Shown: positions 1 to 28,197, counted from the stretch's first letter. The stretch: 64,000 nucleotides of DNA from Parasponia andersonii (GCA_002914805.1 JXTB01000020.1:219010-283009), one strand, 5' to 3'. Made by a program: numbers and translations. The notes: generated by a model from the letters alone, not told the origin.

Positions 1-239
1 AATTAATGATATACTAGTTTTTTCAAGTAATAATTTGAATTATAATAAATGATCATCAATAAAATCAAATTTCAATATTTCAAATTTATTTGTTTGATTA
101 TTTTTCTTAATATCCTATTTAATTATTATTAATTTTTTAACAATAGAAAACATATGTAATTTATGTTATCAACTTTTTAAAATGAAAATTCAAATAAAAA
201 ATTTAAATTAACAGATTAAAAAAAGTTGTTAAAAAAAAA

Positions 240-440
240 TCAAATAATAGGAAAAAAAAAAACGGGCCGAGTATGAGCCAGCCTGGCCCGGCCTGGTTTT
301 GGCCCGTCTCGGGCCCAGCCCGGTTTTGACCCGTCAAAAAGCCCGGCGGGCCAACGGTCCCGGGCCGGGCTATATATTATTTTGACCGGACCGAGCCAGC
401 TTGGCCCGCATTTTTGGACGGGCCGGCCCGGCCCGCCCAT
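240..440. repeat. GGCCCG-rich island
   Basis: A 200-bp GC-rich patch in AT-rich DNA, made of degenerate GGCCCG / CGGGCC / AGCCCGG words on both strands. Such patches form subterminal repeats of some hAT-like non-autonomous plant elements. Ends and target duplication are not visible. The open frame across it is composition-driven. Confidence 0.6.
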
Positions 441-444
441 TTTG

Positions 445-900
445 CCACTTTTACCCGTAAGTCAATAAGCCGTGATAACATTGGGCGGAAACTCTGGCTA
501 AGAGTAAAAATAAGGTGCAATCGTCATGTGAGGTTTTTGAAAACCTCTTCCCTCATTAAAGAGGTATCTCACACAATGCTAATATTGTCCTGCTTCAACA
601 AGACACATCATAAAGTCTGCAAATTCCGCTTCAACGGGAGTCTACATCAACAGACTTACCTATCCAACTCCGACAGACTAGCAATTACCATTAAAACTTA
701 TCTTATAAAATTGGTACAATAGTACTCACTTTCAAATACTCTTATAATAAAATTCTCCATTTGCATACAAGACGTGCCATGCACATGCTATTTCATAACT
801 TTCAGATCTAAATAAGTTTCACATAATTACATCTTCCATAAAATTCTTGTGATGCAGTTGTAAGTCTTTACTTATCTTGTGTCCTGAATACCAAACAACC
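445..900 (+). repeat. LTR fragment related to the one at 34.4-37.3 kb
   Basis: Shares stretches with 35100-35380: ATAAAATTGGTACAATAGTACT against CGTAAAATTAGTACAATAGTACT, and CTTACTTATCTTGTGT against CTTCACTTACCTTGTGT. The order is the same and the spacing similar. It lies just beyond the 3' end of the methyltransferase gene. Ends are not defined. Confidence 0.45.
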
Positions 901-1089
901 CAATTTTTTAATTTCCCTCCACTTTTCCATCAAATTTTTTCCTTCCTCTCTTTTCTTTCCTACCATACATACATAGCTTGAAAGCAAAAAATTGGGACAG
1001 CACATGAAAAGGTGGAAATTAAATAATATAGTTAACATAAAAATACATCATCTGGGGCCCATGTCAACTAAAGTTGAAATGGGCTTTGT

Positions 1090-17397
<16,308 letters not shown>

Positions 17398-17560
17398 GGA
17401 AGCCCGAGCTCGGGTTCTGCTTCGGACAGTCTCAGACTCGGACGGAGCCACCCAAGAGCAACTCAGCTCTATTCCAAGTACACCACTATGGCATATGGCT
17501 GGGTGATGTGGCATTGCGATAAATACCTAATATTGAATCCAAATATCAGAATTTAATATT
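17398..17560 (-). promoter_or_regulatory. 5' leader of the methyltransferase with in-frame extension
   Basis: Locally GC-richer DNA just upstream of the chosen ATG. The coding frame stays open to another ATG at 17514, which would add 39 residues rich in Ser and Arg (e.g. SRTRARAS). Plant NTM1 proteins start at MEV, so I read this stretch as 5' UTR. No clear TATA box is visible. Confidence 0.45.
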
Positions 17561-18739
17561 AGGGTTAACTGTCCGAAAAGAAAAAGGGGGACTATTTAAG
17601 CATCATGTTTTGGTTCCTGAAAAATAATAATAATAACAATAATCAAAAATCAAAAAATTTGTACAAGTCGTGCCTATTTTGTCCTAATTACGTTAGTTCA
17701 AATGATATCTTTTGTAAATGTTTAACTGTTTGGAAACTAAAATGTAGAGTTTAAATGGCTGAATTTTAAAAAAAGGAAAAAATTTTGCAATTAACTCTTT
17801 TCTATATTTTTTTGAAGGGAATTAACTCTTTTATGTTAAGAGTTAATGTTATGTTTGTCTCCCAAATACTGCGTAAAATGTTCCACCATGCTTCTCAAAT
17901 TATTAAAGTTTTCAATATGCTCTTAAATTAGTGAAATCATCTACCTATCACACAAACACATGGAAATAAAAGTTGTCATAATTTTAAAGTATTTGTTAAA
18001 AATGCAAACGAGTATTTGGGACTGAAATCAATACGAAGTGATGATTTTAGTGATTCTGAGTAAAATTAGAATAATTAATAGTTCAGTAGAATCTTGAGAT
18101 ACTCCATATGCTACTGGGATAAACATAAAATATTCTATGATAGTTTAGGTAAATATAAAAGTAACTCTAGAATCTTAAACTAAAGAAGGCAAAAATTGAA
18201 CACCACATACTTACTTTGAAGAATAATACCAAGAAGAATTTTTTCCTTTTTAAAATAAAACTGGAATTATTTAGAGCTAATCTTGAGAAATAAATTAAAT
18301 GGTTATTTATTGGACATGTACTTGTATAGCATATTTTCTAATCCGTAACAAAAAGAAGTGTAAAAGGAAAGGGTTTAGAAACGAACGAGAATAAATTAAA
18401 AATTGAGTGATTACTTCTCAATTTAACAAAATTTGTAAAGAATTTTCTAAAATTTGTGCCTCCAATAGATAAGTAAACACATAAAAATGATTGAGATGAG
18501 AAACACTTCATTGATTTCTATTCCTTTTATAGTTAATTATATATTAGTAAACATAACCTTAGTGTAAGTGAATCTATAATGAAGTATTAAATCAATGGGC
18601 TATTTTCCTTTTTTATTTCCTTTTAAATAAATGAATAGGAGGATTTAGTCTTTTTAGCCTTCTATTTTAGATAGAAGATGCAGTTACCAATCAAGCTGAG
18701 TCTATAACTGCAATCAATGTGTTAATATTTAGATCTTGG
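17561..18739. other. Intergenic AT-rich DNA upstream of the methyltransferase
   Basis: No coding frame, repeat or clear regulatory motif recognised. Should contain the promoter of the minus-strand gene. Confidence 0.4.
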
Positions 18740-19174
18740 CATTGAATACGAAAATCTTACTCCAATGTAGTTAAATTTTGAATTTTATTTTAAATTTGAC
18801 TTTTATTTACTAGGACGGTTATTGTAAGGGCGACATTTTTTCTCTTGCTAAGTAAAGTACTCTTTTAAATCGTTTGTTTTAATCAAATGATCCAAAATAA
18901 GTCAATTTACATGCACATATCCACACAAAGAGTATTTTTATAAGCATGGCCCGACTACCAGTGACAAATCTAGGATTTTAATTCAGAAGAGGCATAATAA
19001 ATAAATTATTTTTAAGAAACTAATCATATGAGAAGCAAGAATTTTACTTATTTAGTAATATTTTCATATTTTGAAAATACTTTATGACAACTGTATATCA
19101 ATTATATCAAAATTATGTATCTTTGTGATAATCTTCTTTTTTAGTTATTTGATTTTGAATATTATATATAGATA

Positions 19175-19256
19175 TATTAACAATTAGGGTGTGGAGATTT
19201 AAACTTAATATCTTAATATTGGAGGTGAGTGTGGTTACCATCAGGCTATACCTACA
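19175..19256 (-). repeat. tRNA-like (SINE-type) fragment in copy A
   Basis: On the minus strand GGTATAGCCTGATGGTAACC resembles a pol III box A (TRGCNNAGYNGG). About 40 bases later AAGTTTAAATCTCC resembles a decayed box B (GGTTCRANTCC). The same arrangement occurs in copy B. No tRNA fold can be made, so it would be a SINE relic at most. Confidence 0.35.
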
Positions 19257-19299
19257 ACCACATTTTGAATGTTATATTTATTTGTCAAAAAATATAAAG

Positions 19300-19560
19300 A
19301 AAAATTGTTTATTTGTCAAGAGTTTTTTTTTAACTTATCTATAGGTATTTTTTTTAGCCGTTAAAATCATTATCTAACGGCGACAATAATTTCGGTAGTT
19401 GAGAAAAAAATAATAAAAATAAATACTCATTATTTAATACTTTTCTCTTCCTATCTTTTTACCATAAAAAACATGTGTGATGAATTTTAATTAGACAAAA
19501 TAATATTTATAGATAAGTAAAAAAAAATATCTACTAGATTAGTGCCCAATATATGTATAT
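19300..19560. mobile_element. MITE inserted in copy A
   Basis: Ends TTTTTTTTTAACTTATCTATA and TATAGATAAGTAAAAAAAAA are inverted repeats. The unit is absent at the matching place in copy B. An inverse relative lies at about 47645-47893. A short internal palindrome, GCCGTTAAAATCATTATCTAACGGC, is shared in form. Exact ends uncertain. Confidence 0.65.
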
Positions 19561-20825
19561 ACACATTTAGATCATTAAAAGAAAATGCAACCAAACATAT
19601 TTTGACTTTGAGAATTAAGTGGGAAGTATACTTAAGGAATTCATTATAGTATTTAGTATGAGTAAAAATAAAAGGAGAAAAAAAAAGAAGGAGAAGAAGA
19701 AGTATTAACATACTTGAGAGTTTGATGAAGAAAGAAAGTTATATTCAATGAGGGTTTTAGATTTTAAAGCGTAGTTGGTAGTTTATTTTTTTTTCAATAC
19801 CCAATGGAATTTAGAATTTCGAGAAAAATAAGGGACATATATCCTAAATTTTAAATAGAAACAATGAAATTAAGAAATATAAATAGAATTACATGGAAAA
19901 AAAATTGAGTAGGGGCATGTGGGGGGTTCCTTTTTTTTTTAAAAAAAAAAAAAACCAACTCCATTTTAGTGGTAAAATCTAAATTTAAGAAAGCAGAGTA
20001 GGAGCTCTTGCCCTCACTCACCCCAAAGTACCTTTGTCCTTGCCCACAACTATGACAAGACCCACAAAACAGGTGCCAAATATTTAAATAGTAGATACTT
20101 TAAATTAATTTTTTTAATGAACATTCATTTTCTAGGTTTTGAAAAAAGAGTAAAGAAAAGAAGAAAAATATCTTTAATTCACTTATCTTCTTTGATAAAC
20201 TTCTTGTCATAAATTCTGAACATATATTTTTATCTGTCTTCTTTTCCGTAATTCCACTCTCTTTTCTAATAGTTTTCAACACCATTATCTTACTCCTCTA
20301 GTCAACAATATTATCTTGCTGTAATATATCTTAGATTTCCCCAATTTTATGATGTATACTTAGAAGATAGGAGTTGAACCTTTTATTTTTGGGGGGAAAG
20401 AAAAAGAGGAGGACAAAATTTAATTAACTTATGAATTTTGTATTCATTGGTTTGACTAGATTGAGATCTAGTTTGGGTTTGCTATTTTTTTTTGTCTTTG
20501 CACATAAATTTACGATCTTCACGCAGAAATCAAATGTAATGGAGATATGAATTATTTATGGATTAATGTCTGATTTTTCTTTTTTGGTCTATATCGCTTT
20601 TCTTTCTCTTGATTTTGTACTACTTTTAGGGTAGAAAAACAACCTGAAAGTTAGACCATATGGATTTATAAATGAAATTGTTTGCCCTTTTTAAAAAAAT
20701 TCCCTCCAATTCTTTTTATTCTAAACTGTTTTAGAGAATCGTGCTTTTTTTTTAATTATAATAATATTGCCAAACTAAAATCAAGAAGCCAAATTTTCCT
20801 CACTTGGGCATCTGAATCTTTCTTA

Positions 20826-21165
20826 GAGCTAGTTTGATATTGTTGTATTGTGTTGTACTATAGCTATGTTATAGCGATACTGTGAGCAAGAAATAGCTAT
20901 AAGAAAATAGGTCTAGAAATTTGGTAAATTTAATTTATAAAACTACTGTGTTGTTTAAAAACAATATTTAGTATTTGGTAAACTATAGATTATGTGTGTT
21001 GTAAAAATATTATTTTAGGTAATTTGTATTATGACAGTAGAATCAGTTTTGAAAAGTAATCTTCACCTTACTTCTCAAATTCTATCTAAAATTGTAATTA
21101 CATGATAATTTTTAAAATCGGCAGACTAAACATAGTAACTTATCAACCGTCTTCTCCTCTTTCTT
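20826..21165. mobile_element. Truncated hAT-like MITE in copy A
   Basis: Starts GAGCTAGTTTGATATTG and runs to GACTAAACATAGTAACTTATC. The 3' third, present in copy B, is missing where copy B begins. Confidence 0.55.
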
Positions 21166-21580
21166 AACATTGAATACGAAAATTTTTCTCCAATGCAGTT
21201 AAATTTTGAAATTTATTTTAAATTTGATTTTTATTTACAAGAGCAGTTATTGTAAGGACGACCTTTTTTCCTCTTACTAGGTAAAGCTATCTTTTAAATT
21301 GTTTGTTTTGATAAAATATTCCAAAATAAGTCAATTTATACGCACGCACCCACACAAGAATACTTTAATAAGCATGTGCCTACTATCAGTGATAAATCTA
21401 GGATTTAAATTCAATGAGGGCATAATGAACAATTTTTTTTAAAGAAATCAATCATAGAAGAAGCAAGAATTTTAAATATTTAGTAATATTTTCATATTTT
21501 GAAAATATTTTATGACAACCTTATGTCAATTATATCAAAATTATACATCTTTATAATGATCTTCTTTTTTAGTTGTTATA

Positions 21581-21611
<31 letters not shown>

Positions 21612-21618
<7 letters not shown>

Positions 21619-21695
21619 TAGACAACTGGAGGTGGGGGAATTTGAAGTTAATACCTCAATATTTGACGTAAGTATAGTTACCATCGGGCTACTGA
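21612..21695 (-). repeat. tRNA-like (SINE-type) fragment in copy B
   Basis: Counterpart of 19175-19256. Minus strand reads GTAGCCCGATGGTAAC (box A-like) and later TTAACTTCAAATTCCCC (box B-like). A third box-A-like piece is at 49015-49055. Confidence 0.35.
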
Positions 21696-23032
21696 GACCC
21701 CATTTTGATTATTATATTTATATGTCAAAAGTATGAAAAAAAAATTGTTTCATCTAATCATAGGAGCCATAGAATTAAAGATATATATATATATAAATAT
21801 ATATATATATGTGTGTAATTAAAAGAAAAATACAATTAAGCTTAATTTGACTTCAAAAATTAAGTGGGACGTAATAATTAAGAAATTCATTATAGTATTT
21901 AGTGTGAGAAAAAAAGAAAAAATAAAAAGAAGAGAAGAAGAAAGAGTATTAACCAACTTGAGAGTTTGACAAAGGAAGAAAGTTATATTCAATGATGATT
22001 TTAGATTTTAGAGTATAGTTTGTATTTTTATTTTTTTTTTTCAATAACCAATAGAGTTTAGAATTTTCATAAAAATAAGGGAAGTATGTCCTAAATTTTA
22101 AATAGAATTAATGAAGTTAAGAAACACAAACAGAAGCACATAGAAAAAAAATTAAGTAGGGGTATGTGAGGGTTTTTTTTTTTTAAAAAAAATAATAAAC
22201 TCAATTTTAGGGTACAATTTGAATTTAAGAAAGTTGAGTGGGAGTTTTTGCTCCCATTCAGTCCATGGTATGTCCGTCGCTACCCACAACTATGATAAGA
22301 CCCATAAAAAATATCTTTAATTCACTCGTCTTCTTTGACAAACTTCTTACTATAAGTTCCAATTATCTATTCTTATTTGTCTTCTTGCCTGTAATTCTAC
22401 TCTCTTTTCCAATAGTCTTTTATATCATCATCTTACTCCTCTAGTCAACTATATTATCTTGTTTCAATATATCCTAGATTTCCCCAGTTTTATGATGAAA
22501 AATCAGAATATAGGAGTTGAACCTTTTATTTTAGGATGAAAGAAAAAAAGGAAGATAAAATTTAATTAACTTGTGAATTTTTTGTACATTGATTGGATTA
22601 TATTGAAATCCAAGTTGGGTTTCCTATCTTTTTTTTTTCCTTTGCACATAAAGGTACGATCTTTATGCAGAAATCAAATTTAATGGAGCTTTGAATTATT
22701 TGTGGATTAATGCCCTCTATTTCCCTTTTTGGTCTATCTTTTCTTTCTTTTTTTTTTTAATTATAACAGTATTGCCTAACTAAACTCAAGAAGCTAACTT
22801 TCCTCATTTGAGTATCTGAATATTTCCAGAGGTTAGTTTGGTATTGTTATGCTGTGTTATGATGCAATTATGCTAGAGTCCTGCTGTAGTTATGCTGCGA
22901 GTAAAAAGCAAATGTGATAAAATAGGTTTAGGCATTTGCTAAATTTAATTAACAAAACTGTTATGCTATTATAGGCAACATGTAGTGTTTGTTAAACTAT
23001 AGATTATGTGTGCTATAAAAATATTATTTTAG

Positions 23033-24640
23033 AGTGTAATAAATTTTTTTAATTAGTCACTAATTAAAATATTAAATTATAAAATTGTGATAATTATGTA
23101 ATATAAGATTAATTAAAAAACTAAGATGTATCAAAATTACACTAGATAAAAACGAATTTTGACATCTCTAAACATATGCCAATTTCTCATTAGAAAATTG
23201 TCATATTCGTTCCACTTCATCATTGAGGCCAGTCAAAAATGGTTAAAAGTTTTCTTACGACATAAGTTGCAAGTTGACAATATTTTATCTTATTGCTCGC
23301 TTCTACTAGAGCGATCTTTGAATAAATACAAAATATATAAAGTGTGAAGCCTAAACAATATCCTGTTGTAGTAATATGATACCTGTGGAAGAGTTGTCAA
23401 TAAGGTGTCCACTAGCCTGCCACGAAGCTATTTTCATATGTGGTTAAGTTTATCTAATCTGCCTATATAAAGGCCTTGTACTCTTATAACAAGGAAGAGA
23501 GTAATACAACCTAATTTTCTTTCTCTTACCTTTTGCTACATTAAGCACTTTATCTTTATTTTATCTTTTTCTAACTAAGACACTAATACCACTTCATGTT
23601 CTCACTTTCCCTCATATATTATAATCATCAGAGAGTAATACAACCTAATTTTCTTTCTCTTACTTTTTACTTCATGTTCTCACTTTCCCACATATATTAT
23701 AATCATCAGAGAGTAATACAACCTAATTTTCTTTCTCTTACCTTTTGCTATATTAAGTGCTTTGTCATTATTTTACATTTTTCTAACCAAGGCACTAATA
23801 CCACTTCATGTTCTCACTTTCCCACATATATTATAATCGTCACCTTTCTTTCTTTTACACATATATCATTACGTTTCTCTCTTTCTCTTTTACTTCACTG
23901 AAGCCACCCACCAAGCTCCAATATCTACATATACATCTATATATTATATACATATCTTTATTTATTTAAAATCAGATTATCACCATTACTACCATCTATG
24001 ACCAATTTCTCTTCACAACAAATATATACTTATATGCCTTTCTCTTATCAATGAAATAATTTATTCCCCTATTTACTATATACACTTTTATATATCCATA
24101 TTACTTTACCATATTTTTATAATTATCATTATTATTAGATTTATTATCATTATCCTATCACAGTTATTATTTTACAGGTTTTGAAATTCTGAGCTACTCC
24201 CTATCATTTCTTACATTCTTTATTCTCTGCTAACTAAATAATAATATATTATATTAACATAACTCTTAACTTTTAATTATGTATTTTAAATATCTGTAGA
24301 TCCTTAATGATGAGTGATTTAGCAAGTTGAGTTGTATAATATAATCCGATTTGAAACCACCAACATTATTTTCAGTATGTTCAATACATATAGATTTATG
24401 ATTCAAAGTTATTTAGCAAGCTTAGTTGTTTAATGCAATCCTTATTTGCAACTATTTGTGTTAAATTCAATACTTTATATTTTTATAATTTAATTTTCAA
24501 TACAATAATCTAATTGACTGAATAATCCTAACTATCTAATATGTGGTGCTAAACTATAGCCTACAAAGCTTATTAAATTTAATTATTATTATGCTTAATT
24601 TTTCTTTTACAGAGAAAAGTATCATTCCTCCGAACAAATG
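23033..24640. mobile_element. 1.6-kb insertion with 9-bp flanking repeats
   Basis: TTATTTTAG occurs directly on both sides (23024-23032 and 24641-24649). Copy A has the site uninterrupted (TTATTTTAGGTAATT, near 21012). Inside are an LTR-like promoter block (GCCTATATAAAGGCCTTGTA at 23461) and a tandem array. A 9-bp duplication would suit a Mutator-like element, but the ends show no obvious TIR (AGTGTAATAA against CGAACAAATG). Confidence 0.65.
23496..23838. repeat. Tandem array, three core units
   Basis: The core AGAGAGTAATACAACCTAAT plus TTTCTTTCTCTTAC is present three times, each followed by TTCATGTTCTCACTTTCC and CATATATTATAATC. The middle unit lacks the internal GCTA...CACTAATACCAC section, so unit lengths differ. 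Confidence 0.8.
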
Positions 24641-24856
24641 TTATTTTAGATAATTCATATTATGACAACATAATTAGCTTTGAAAAGTAGCTCTCACTTT
24701 ACTTCTCAAATTTTGCTCAAAATAGCAGTTACACAGTAACTTTAAAATCTATTGACCAAAAGTAATGACTTACCAAACACTTTCCACTCCCGAATTTTTC
24801 TTTAACCGCTTTTGAAAGCTAATAACAGAATCTAGAAAGAATCTCAAATAGGCCCT

Positions 24857-25139
24857 ATCAATTTTTTGTCTCAATAATTATCTTATTTTGGATTTTTTTC
24901 AAAAGGAGACCTTTTAGAAAAATGAATTATTCTTTTGCTAAATTGTTTTCTCGTTATAGAACTTCTATTAGAATGAAGAGAACCCAAGCATAGTTCGAGA
25001 CTTGATGATTATTTCATTTTTGGATTAAGTGGAACTTGATAATATTCAACCAAGATTATTTCTGTTTTCCTACGTGATTCCTTAACTAGTAATATAGATT
25101 CTGCAGATTAATAGGTGAGATCTATTCTTTACCAATATT
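24857..25139. other. AT-rich intergenic DNA
   Basis: Nothing recognised. Confidence 0.3.
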
Positions 25140-25611
25140 TATGATCAATATGTCCCAATATTTTAGCATTGAACAAAGTAATAGAGTAGCCCTTTTCTTT
25201 TTATCAATCTTCTTAACGATTGCTTCTAATCTACTCATCGGAGTATTAAACTCACTTAAGTGTTCTTGCAAAGAAGAATCCTCTGCCATCTTAAGGTTAT
25301 AAAGCTTCTTTCATAGGAAAATCTTATGTGATATTGATTTTCTTTCATATAGATTTTGTAACTTATCCTATAAACCGTTGGCCATATTGAACAAAAGCAT
25401 CTCATTTAGTGCAAGATAAATTTTTGCTATGGAAAACTGTCTTTCTTATCAAACCCTTCATCTTTTATCTCTTTCATCTTATTTTCCTTCCCCTTTAAAG
25501 CAACCACAAACCATCTTTTATGAGAATTGAAGGCACCTTCATTTTTCAAGCAATATAATTGGAATTGTTGAATCCTAACATCTCGAATTTAGTGGAACTC
25601 GAAGCTGTCAT
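25140..25611 (-). pseudogene. Copia gag remnant (Copia-3)
   Basis: From ATG at 25611 the minus strand reads MTASSSTKFEMLGFNNSNY, and further on LQNLYERKSISHKIFL, KKLYNLKMAEDSSLQEHLSE and FNTPMSRLEAIVKKIDKK. This is the pattern of copia gag (UBN2-type): 'LWDKLQ.LY..KSL..KIFL.KKLY.LKM..G.S..EH...FN.L...L'. Several stops interrupt it. No pol follows to the left. Confidence 0.75.
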
Positions 25612-25660
25612 TTTTACTTTCACAATATTTTACATTGATCTTGTGCGTAGTAAATTTCAA

Positions 25661-25678
25661 CTTATGCTCTAAATACCA
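25661..25678 (-). promoter_or_regulatory. Copia-3 primer-binding site
   Basis: Minus strand TGGTATTTAGAGCATAAG, close to the initiator-tRNA-Met PBS of plant copia elements (TGGTATCAGAGC). It lies 5 nt from an LTR-like terminus (TGCA at 25684-25687) and 50 bases upstream of gag. Confidence 0.65.
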
Positions 25679-25683
25679 CTTAC

Positions 25684-26100
25684 TGCATTTTGTTGCGAAA
25701 ACATGCACGATCACCAAATATTATCTAAAAAGTCAAAGAAAGTAAGAGAAAATAAAGAACAAAGAAGATACATGAAATTGATATAGTTCAGCTATAAAAT
25801 ATAGTCTACGTCTATCAAGCACAACTCAGAGTATCATTTTCACCGTATCAGTTAAATCATATGAGTGTTTATCACTCTCCTTTGCAAGTCTCCCAAGCTC
25901 TATCTCATAAATTCATTCTACACTACCTAAAAGTTCACTTTGCTATTGATCTCTATAGTTATATTTATCAACTCATGAGCTAAAATAAGAATCCCACTCA
26001 AACTAGAAATATAACATGCACAAAATAGCAATCATAAATATATTAAGACTCTAATATAATGAAATAAGAACTTCACAAATATAGGAATTCAGGAAGTATT
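25684..26100 (-). mobile_element. Probable 5' LTR of Copia-3, partial
   Basis: Sequence from the PBS-side terminus rightwards should be the 5' LTR of the minus-strand copia remnant. It contains no coding. The distal end is not defined and no second LTR is seen. Confidence 0.4.
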
Positions 26101-26343
26101 AAATACTACAAATTAAACATAGACTTTTCTACTAGGATATTGAGTCCTATGCTCAACAAAAAGAACATCAATGTGTATTTACGAACTTCATTCTCATATA
26201 TATTAAAGGAATCAATTACTTCCACTAAATTCATAATTATTTGATAAATTATTTTTGAACATAAAATCAAGGAGTAGAGAGTATTAGCTAGAATATCCAT
26301 ATCTTAAATATCTTAATTATCTGATCATTATGTAAAATATGGT

Positions 26344-28197
26344 TCAGTGGAGAACCTTGTTGAACCACTTAGCTGAGTCTTTGAGATATCTTCTCAACCT
26401 ATTTTTGTAGTCAACATAGACAATCCCAAATCGAACAGTATAACCATCTGCCCATTCAAAGTTATCCAACAATAACCACTCAAAATACCCCTTCACGTTG
26501 GCTCCTTTCCTATATGTCACAACGAGTACATATTATAAGCATCAAAATGTATTTGACTAAAATGCATTCGTAGTCAATGAAATCAATATTAACTTCTCAC
26601 TTGTTTAATTGATAACCATTTTTTATTTTTAAAAACAAAAATATTGGTGAAAATTTTTTCAATATGTCGTTTAAGAACATCTTCTATTTATTTTTTAAAA
26701 TGGAACATGTGTTGAATGAGTACAAAAATCACATGAGATAAAAAGTTTGAAAAAATAAACAAAATTCATGCAAAATAGTTACTCCCGACTTTATGGCACT
26801 CTTAAGGAATGAAATATGATTTGCATAATATTTGATTCTTGTCCTATCATTTAGCAATAAACGACCATTGTTAACCTCATCATATCCTATAATTAGTAAG
26901 AAATTTGTACAACGTGCAGTACTAGTTGGGAATAAGTAGAGATAAAAAGTTAATTTGGTATCTAACGATTATAATATGTGAACAAATTATTAATTTGATC
27001 GCAAATTTAGCATGATTGAAAGCATGCCCTAATACTCGATTTTCAAACATAATTGTCAACTTTACTGTTCTCGATAATATAAATGACTGATTATTGAACT
27101 TCTTCATGGTGTACAACACTATGTCCTCAATTCCTTTAGGATAAACATAGAGCCAATCTAAGGCTACCTGTAACATTATTTAAGAAACCAAGTTGTAATT
27201 AATACATATCGATAGTGTTTCGATCCCCAATCCTTTATGTTGTTTTAGTTTCATCAAATATAGAATTCAGTTATTATTTATATGTACCTGTGGACCAATA
27301 GGAATGTCATTTCGCTTAACTAATGATCATGCACAAAAGTCTTTGTGAGTAAATTATGTAAAAGATAATGAGTAAAAATTATATTAAAATCCTATATTAT
27401 GCTAATATTATAGTAACACCCATTCGATGGAAATATTTTTAATGAGTGCATAGTTTTGAAAAGACTAAAATATCAAAGAAGTTCTCAATATTAATATTTC
27501 AAATACAAAAAATTAATTACTTGTTTATTTTATAGTCGAAAATGAAATGAGAATTTAATGGTCAAAATTTGATTAAAGGAGGAGGTGTATTTTACATGTG
27601 TGTGTGTATTTGTTTTTTGGGAATTCTGGGGTGTTAGTGGGAATATTTTGAGCAATGTGGTGAGACCATAATTTTAACATAAATCATAGGTGTTAATGTA
27701 AATTTTCTGAGCAATCAAACGGATTCATAATCAAATATGAGATAACAAATTTGGATTTATTATAATACAACTTAAATAATGAAACTCGCACTATAAAATA
27801 ATGCAAGAATCTGTGGAGAACCGGTGATTTTCTTTCATGCAAGAACCGTTGGTTGCATACTTTATACTATAGTTGTTCAACCCAATAAAATCAAAAGGTC
27901 CTTTAAGCAATGAAGATTGTCGTTTTGAAAATTTTGGAAGTCGTTTTCTGACATATATTACCATTTCAATCGGGTAATTGTCAAATTTTAATAGTTCTAT
28001 AAACCTACAAATTATTGATTAAATAACAAAAATTAGCCCTTTTTTCCTAGTTTTATTTATAAAATATTTTTTTTTTCTATTTTTTCAAGGAAGTACTTAC
28101 CAATCATAGGTGAAGGCAAGGGCATGCTTAGTTGCGTCCTGATCTACAACAAACTTGGAAAAGGGCAACATTCATGGACCATTTAGTAAAATTTGCC
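26344..28197 (-). pseudogene. Beta-glucosidase (GH1) 3' half, decayed
   Basis: Six minus-strand exons with GT-AG sites can be read: 28197-28101, 28004-about 27792, 27319-27288, 27167-27066, 26886-26790 and 26509-26344. They give DQDATKHALAFTYDW, RKRLPKFSKRQSSLLKG with FDFIGLN, a 32-nt exon RNDIPIGPQ, ALDWLYVYPKGIEDIVLY, YDEVNN...HISFLKSAIK, and [11 protein letters not shown]...[14 protein letters not shown] to a stop. This is the standard plant GH1 exon order, including its 32-nt exon. Known: GH1 enzymes hydrolyse beta-glucosides, with the nucleophile Glu in I/VTENG and the acid/base Glu in TFNEP. Broken: TGA replaces Trp in exon 1 of this set (GP*MLPFS), a one-base loss lies near 27088 just before the nucleophile motif, and that motif reads IIENR. 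The 5' half with TFNEP is absent. Copia-1 lies about 850 bp upstream. Confidence 0.9.
26510..26789 (-). other. Intron of the GH1 pseudogene
   Basis: Intron between the last two exons. Donor GTCGGGAG follows ATAAA at 26790 and acceptor ATATAG lies at 26510. AT-rich, no insert seen. Confidence 0.6.

Larger units (their letters stand above)
18740..21168. repeat. Tandem duplication, copy A
   Basis: Begins CATTGAATACGAAAATC and is colinear with copy B starting at 21169: CAATGTAGTTAAATTTTGAA against CAATGCAGTTAAATTTTGAA, then GTCAATTTACATGCAC, then TTCATTATAGTATTTAG. Divergence looks like 10-20 percent with indels. Copy A has a MITE (about 19300-19560) that copy B lacks. It ends inside an hAT-like repeat that copy B has in full. 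No gene recognised inside. Confidence 0.85.
21169..24856. repeat. Tandem duplication, copy B, split by an insertion
   Basis: Second copy of the 2.4-kb unit. Its right part (GTTAAACTATAGATTATGTG..., as at 20980) is broken at 23032 by 1.6 kb and resumes at 24641 (TTATTTTAGATAATTCATA). It continues past the end of copy A to AATAGGCCC at about 24856. Confidence 0.8.
22828..24856. mobile_element. hAT-like MITE in copy B, interrupted
   Basis: Starts GAGGTTAGTTTGGTATTG and ends GAATCTCAAATAGGCCC, an imperfect inverse of a GGGCCTRTTTGRGATTC terminus. Without the insertion 23033-24640 it is about 420 bp. No coding capacity. Confidence 0.55.

Noticed and set aside
240-440. 66-codon Pro/Gly/Arg-rich frame
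   Set aside because: Caused by GGCCCG repeats.
23596-23901. 101-codon frame with a repeated peptide (YYNHQRVIQPNFLSLTF)
   Set aside because: The peptide repeat only reflects the DNA tandem array; no start context or homologue is recognisable.
18740-24856. Possible LTR pair of one retrotransposon
   Set aside because: The two copies are immediately adjacent with no internal region, PBS or pol, so a tandem duplication explains them better.
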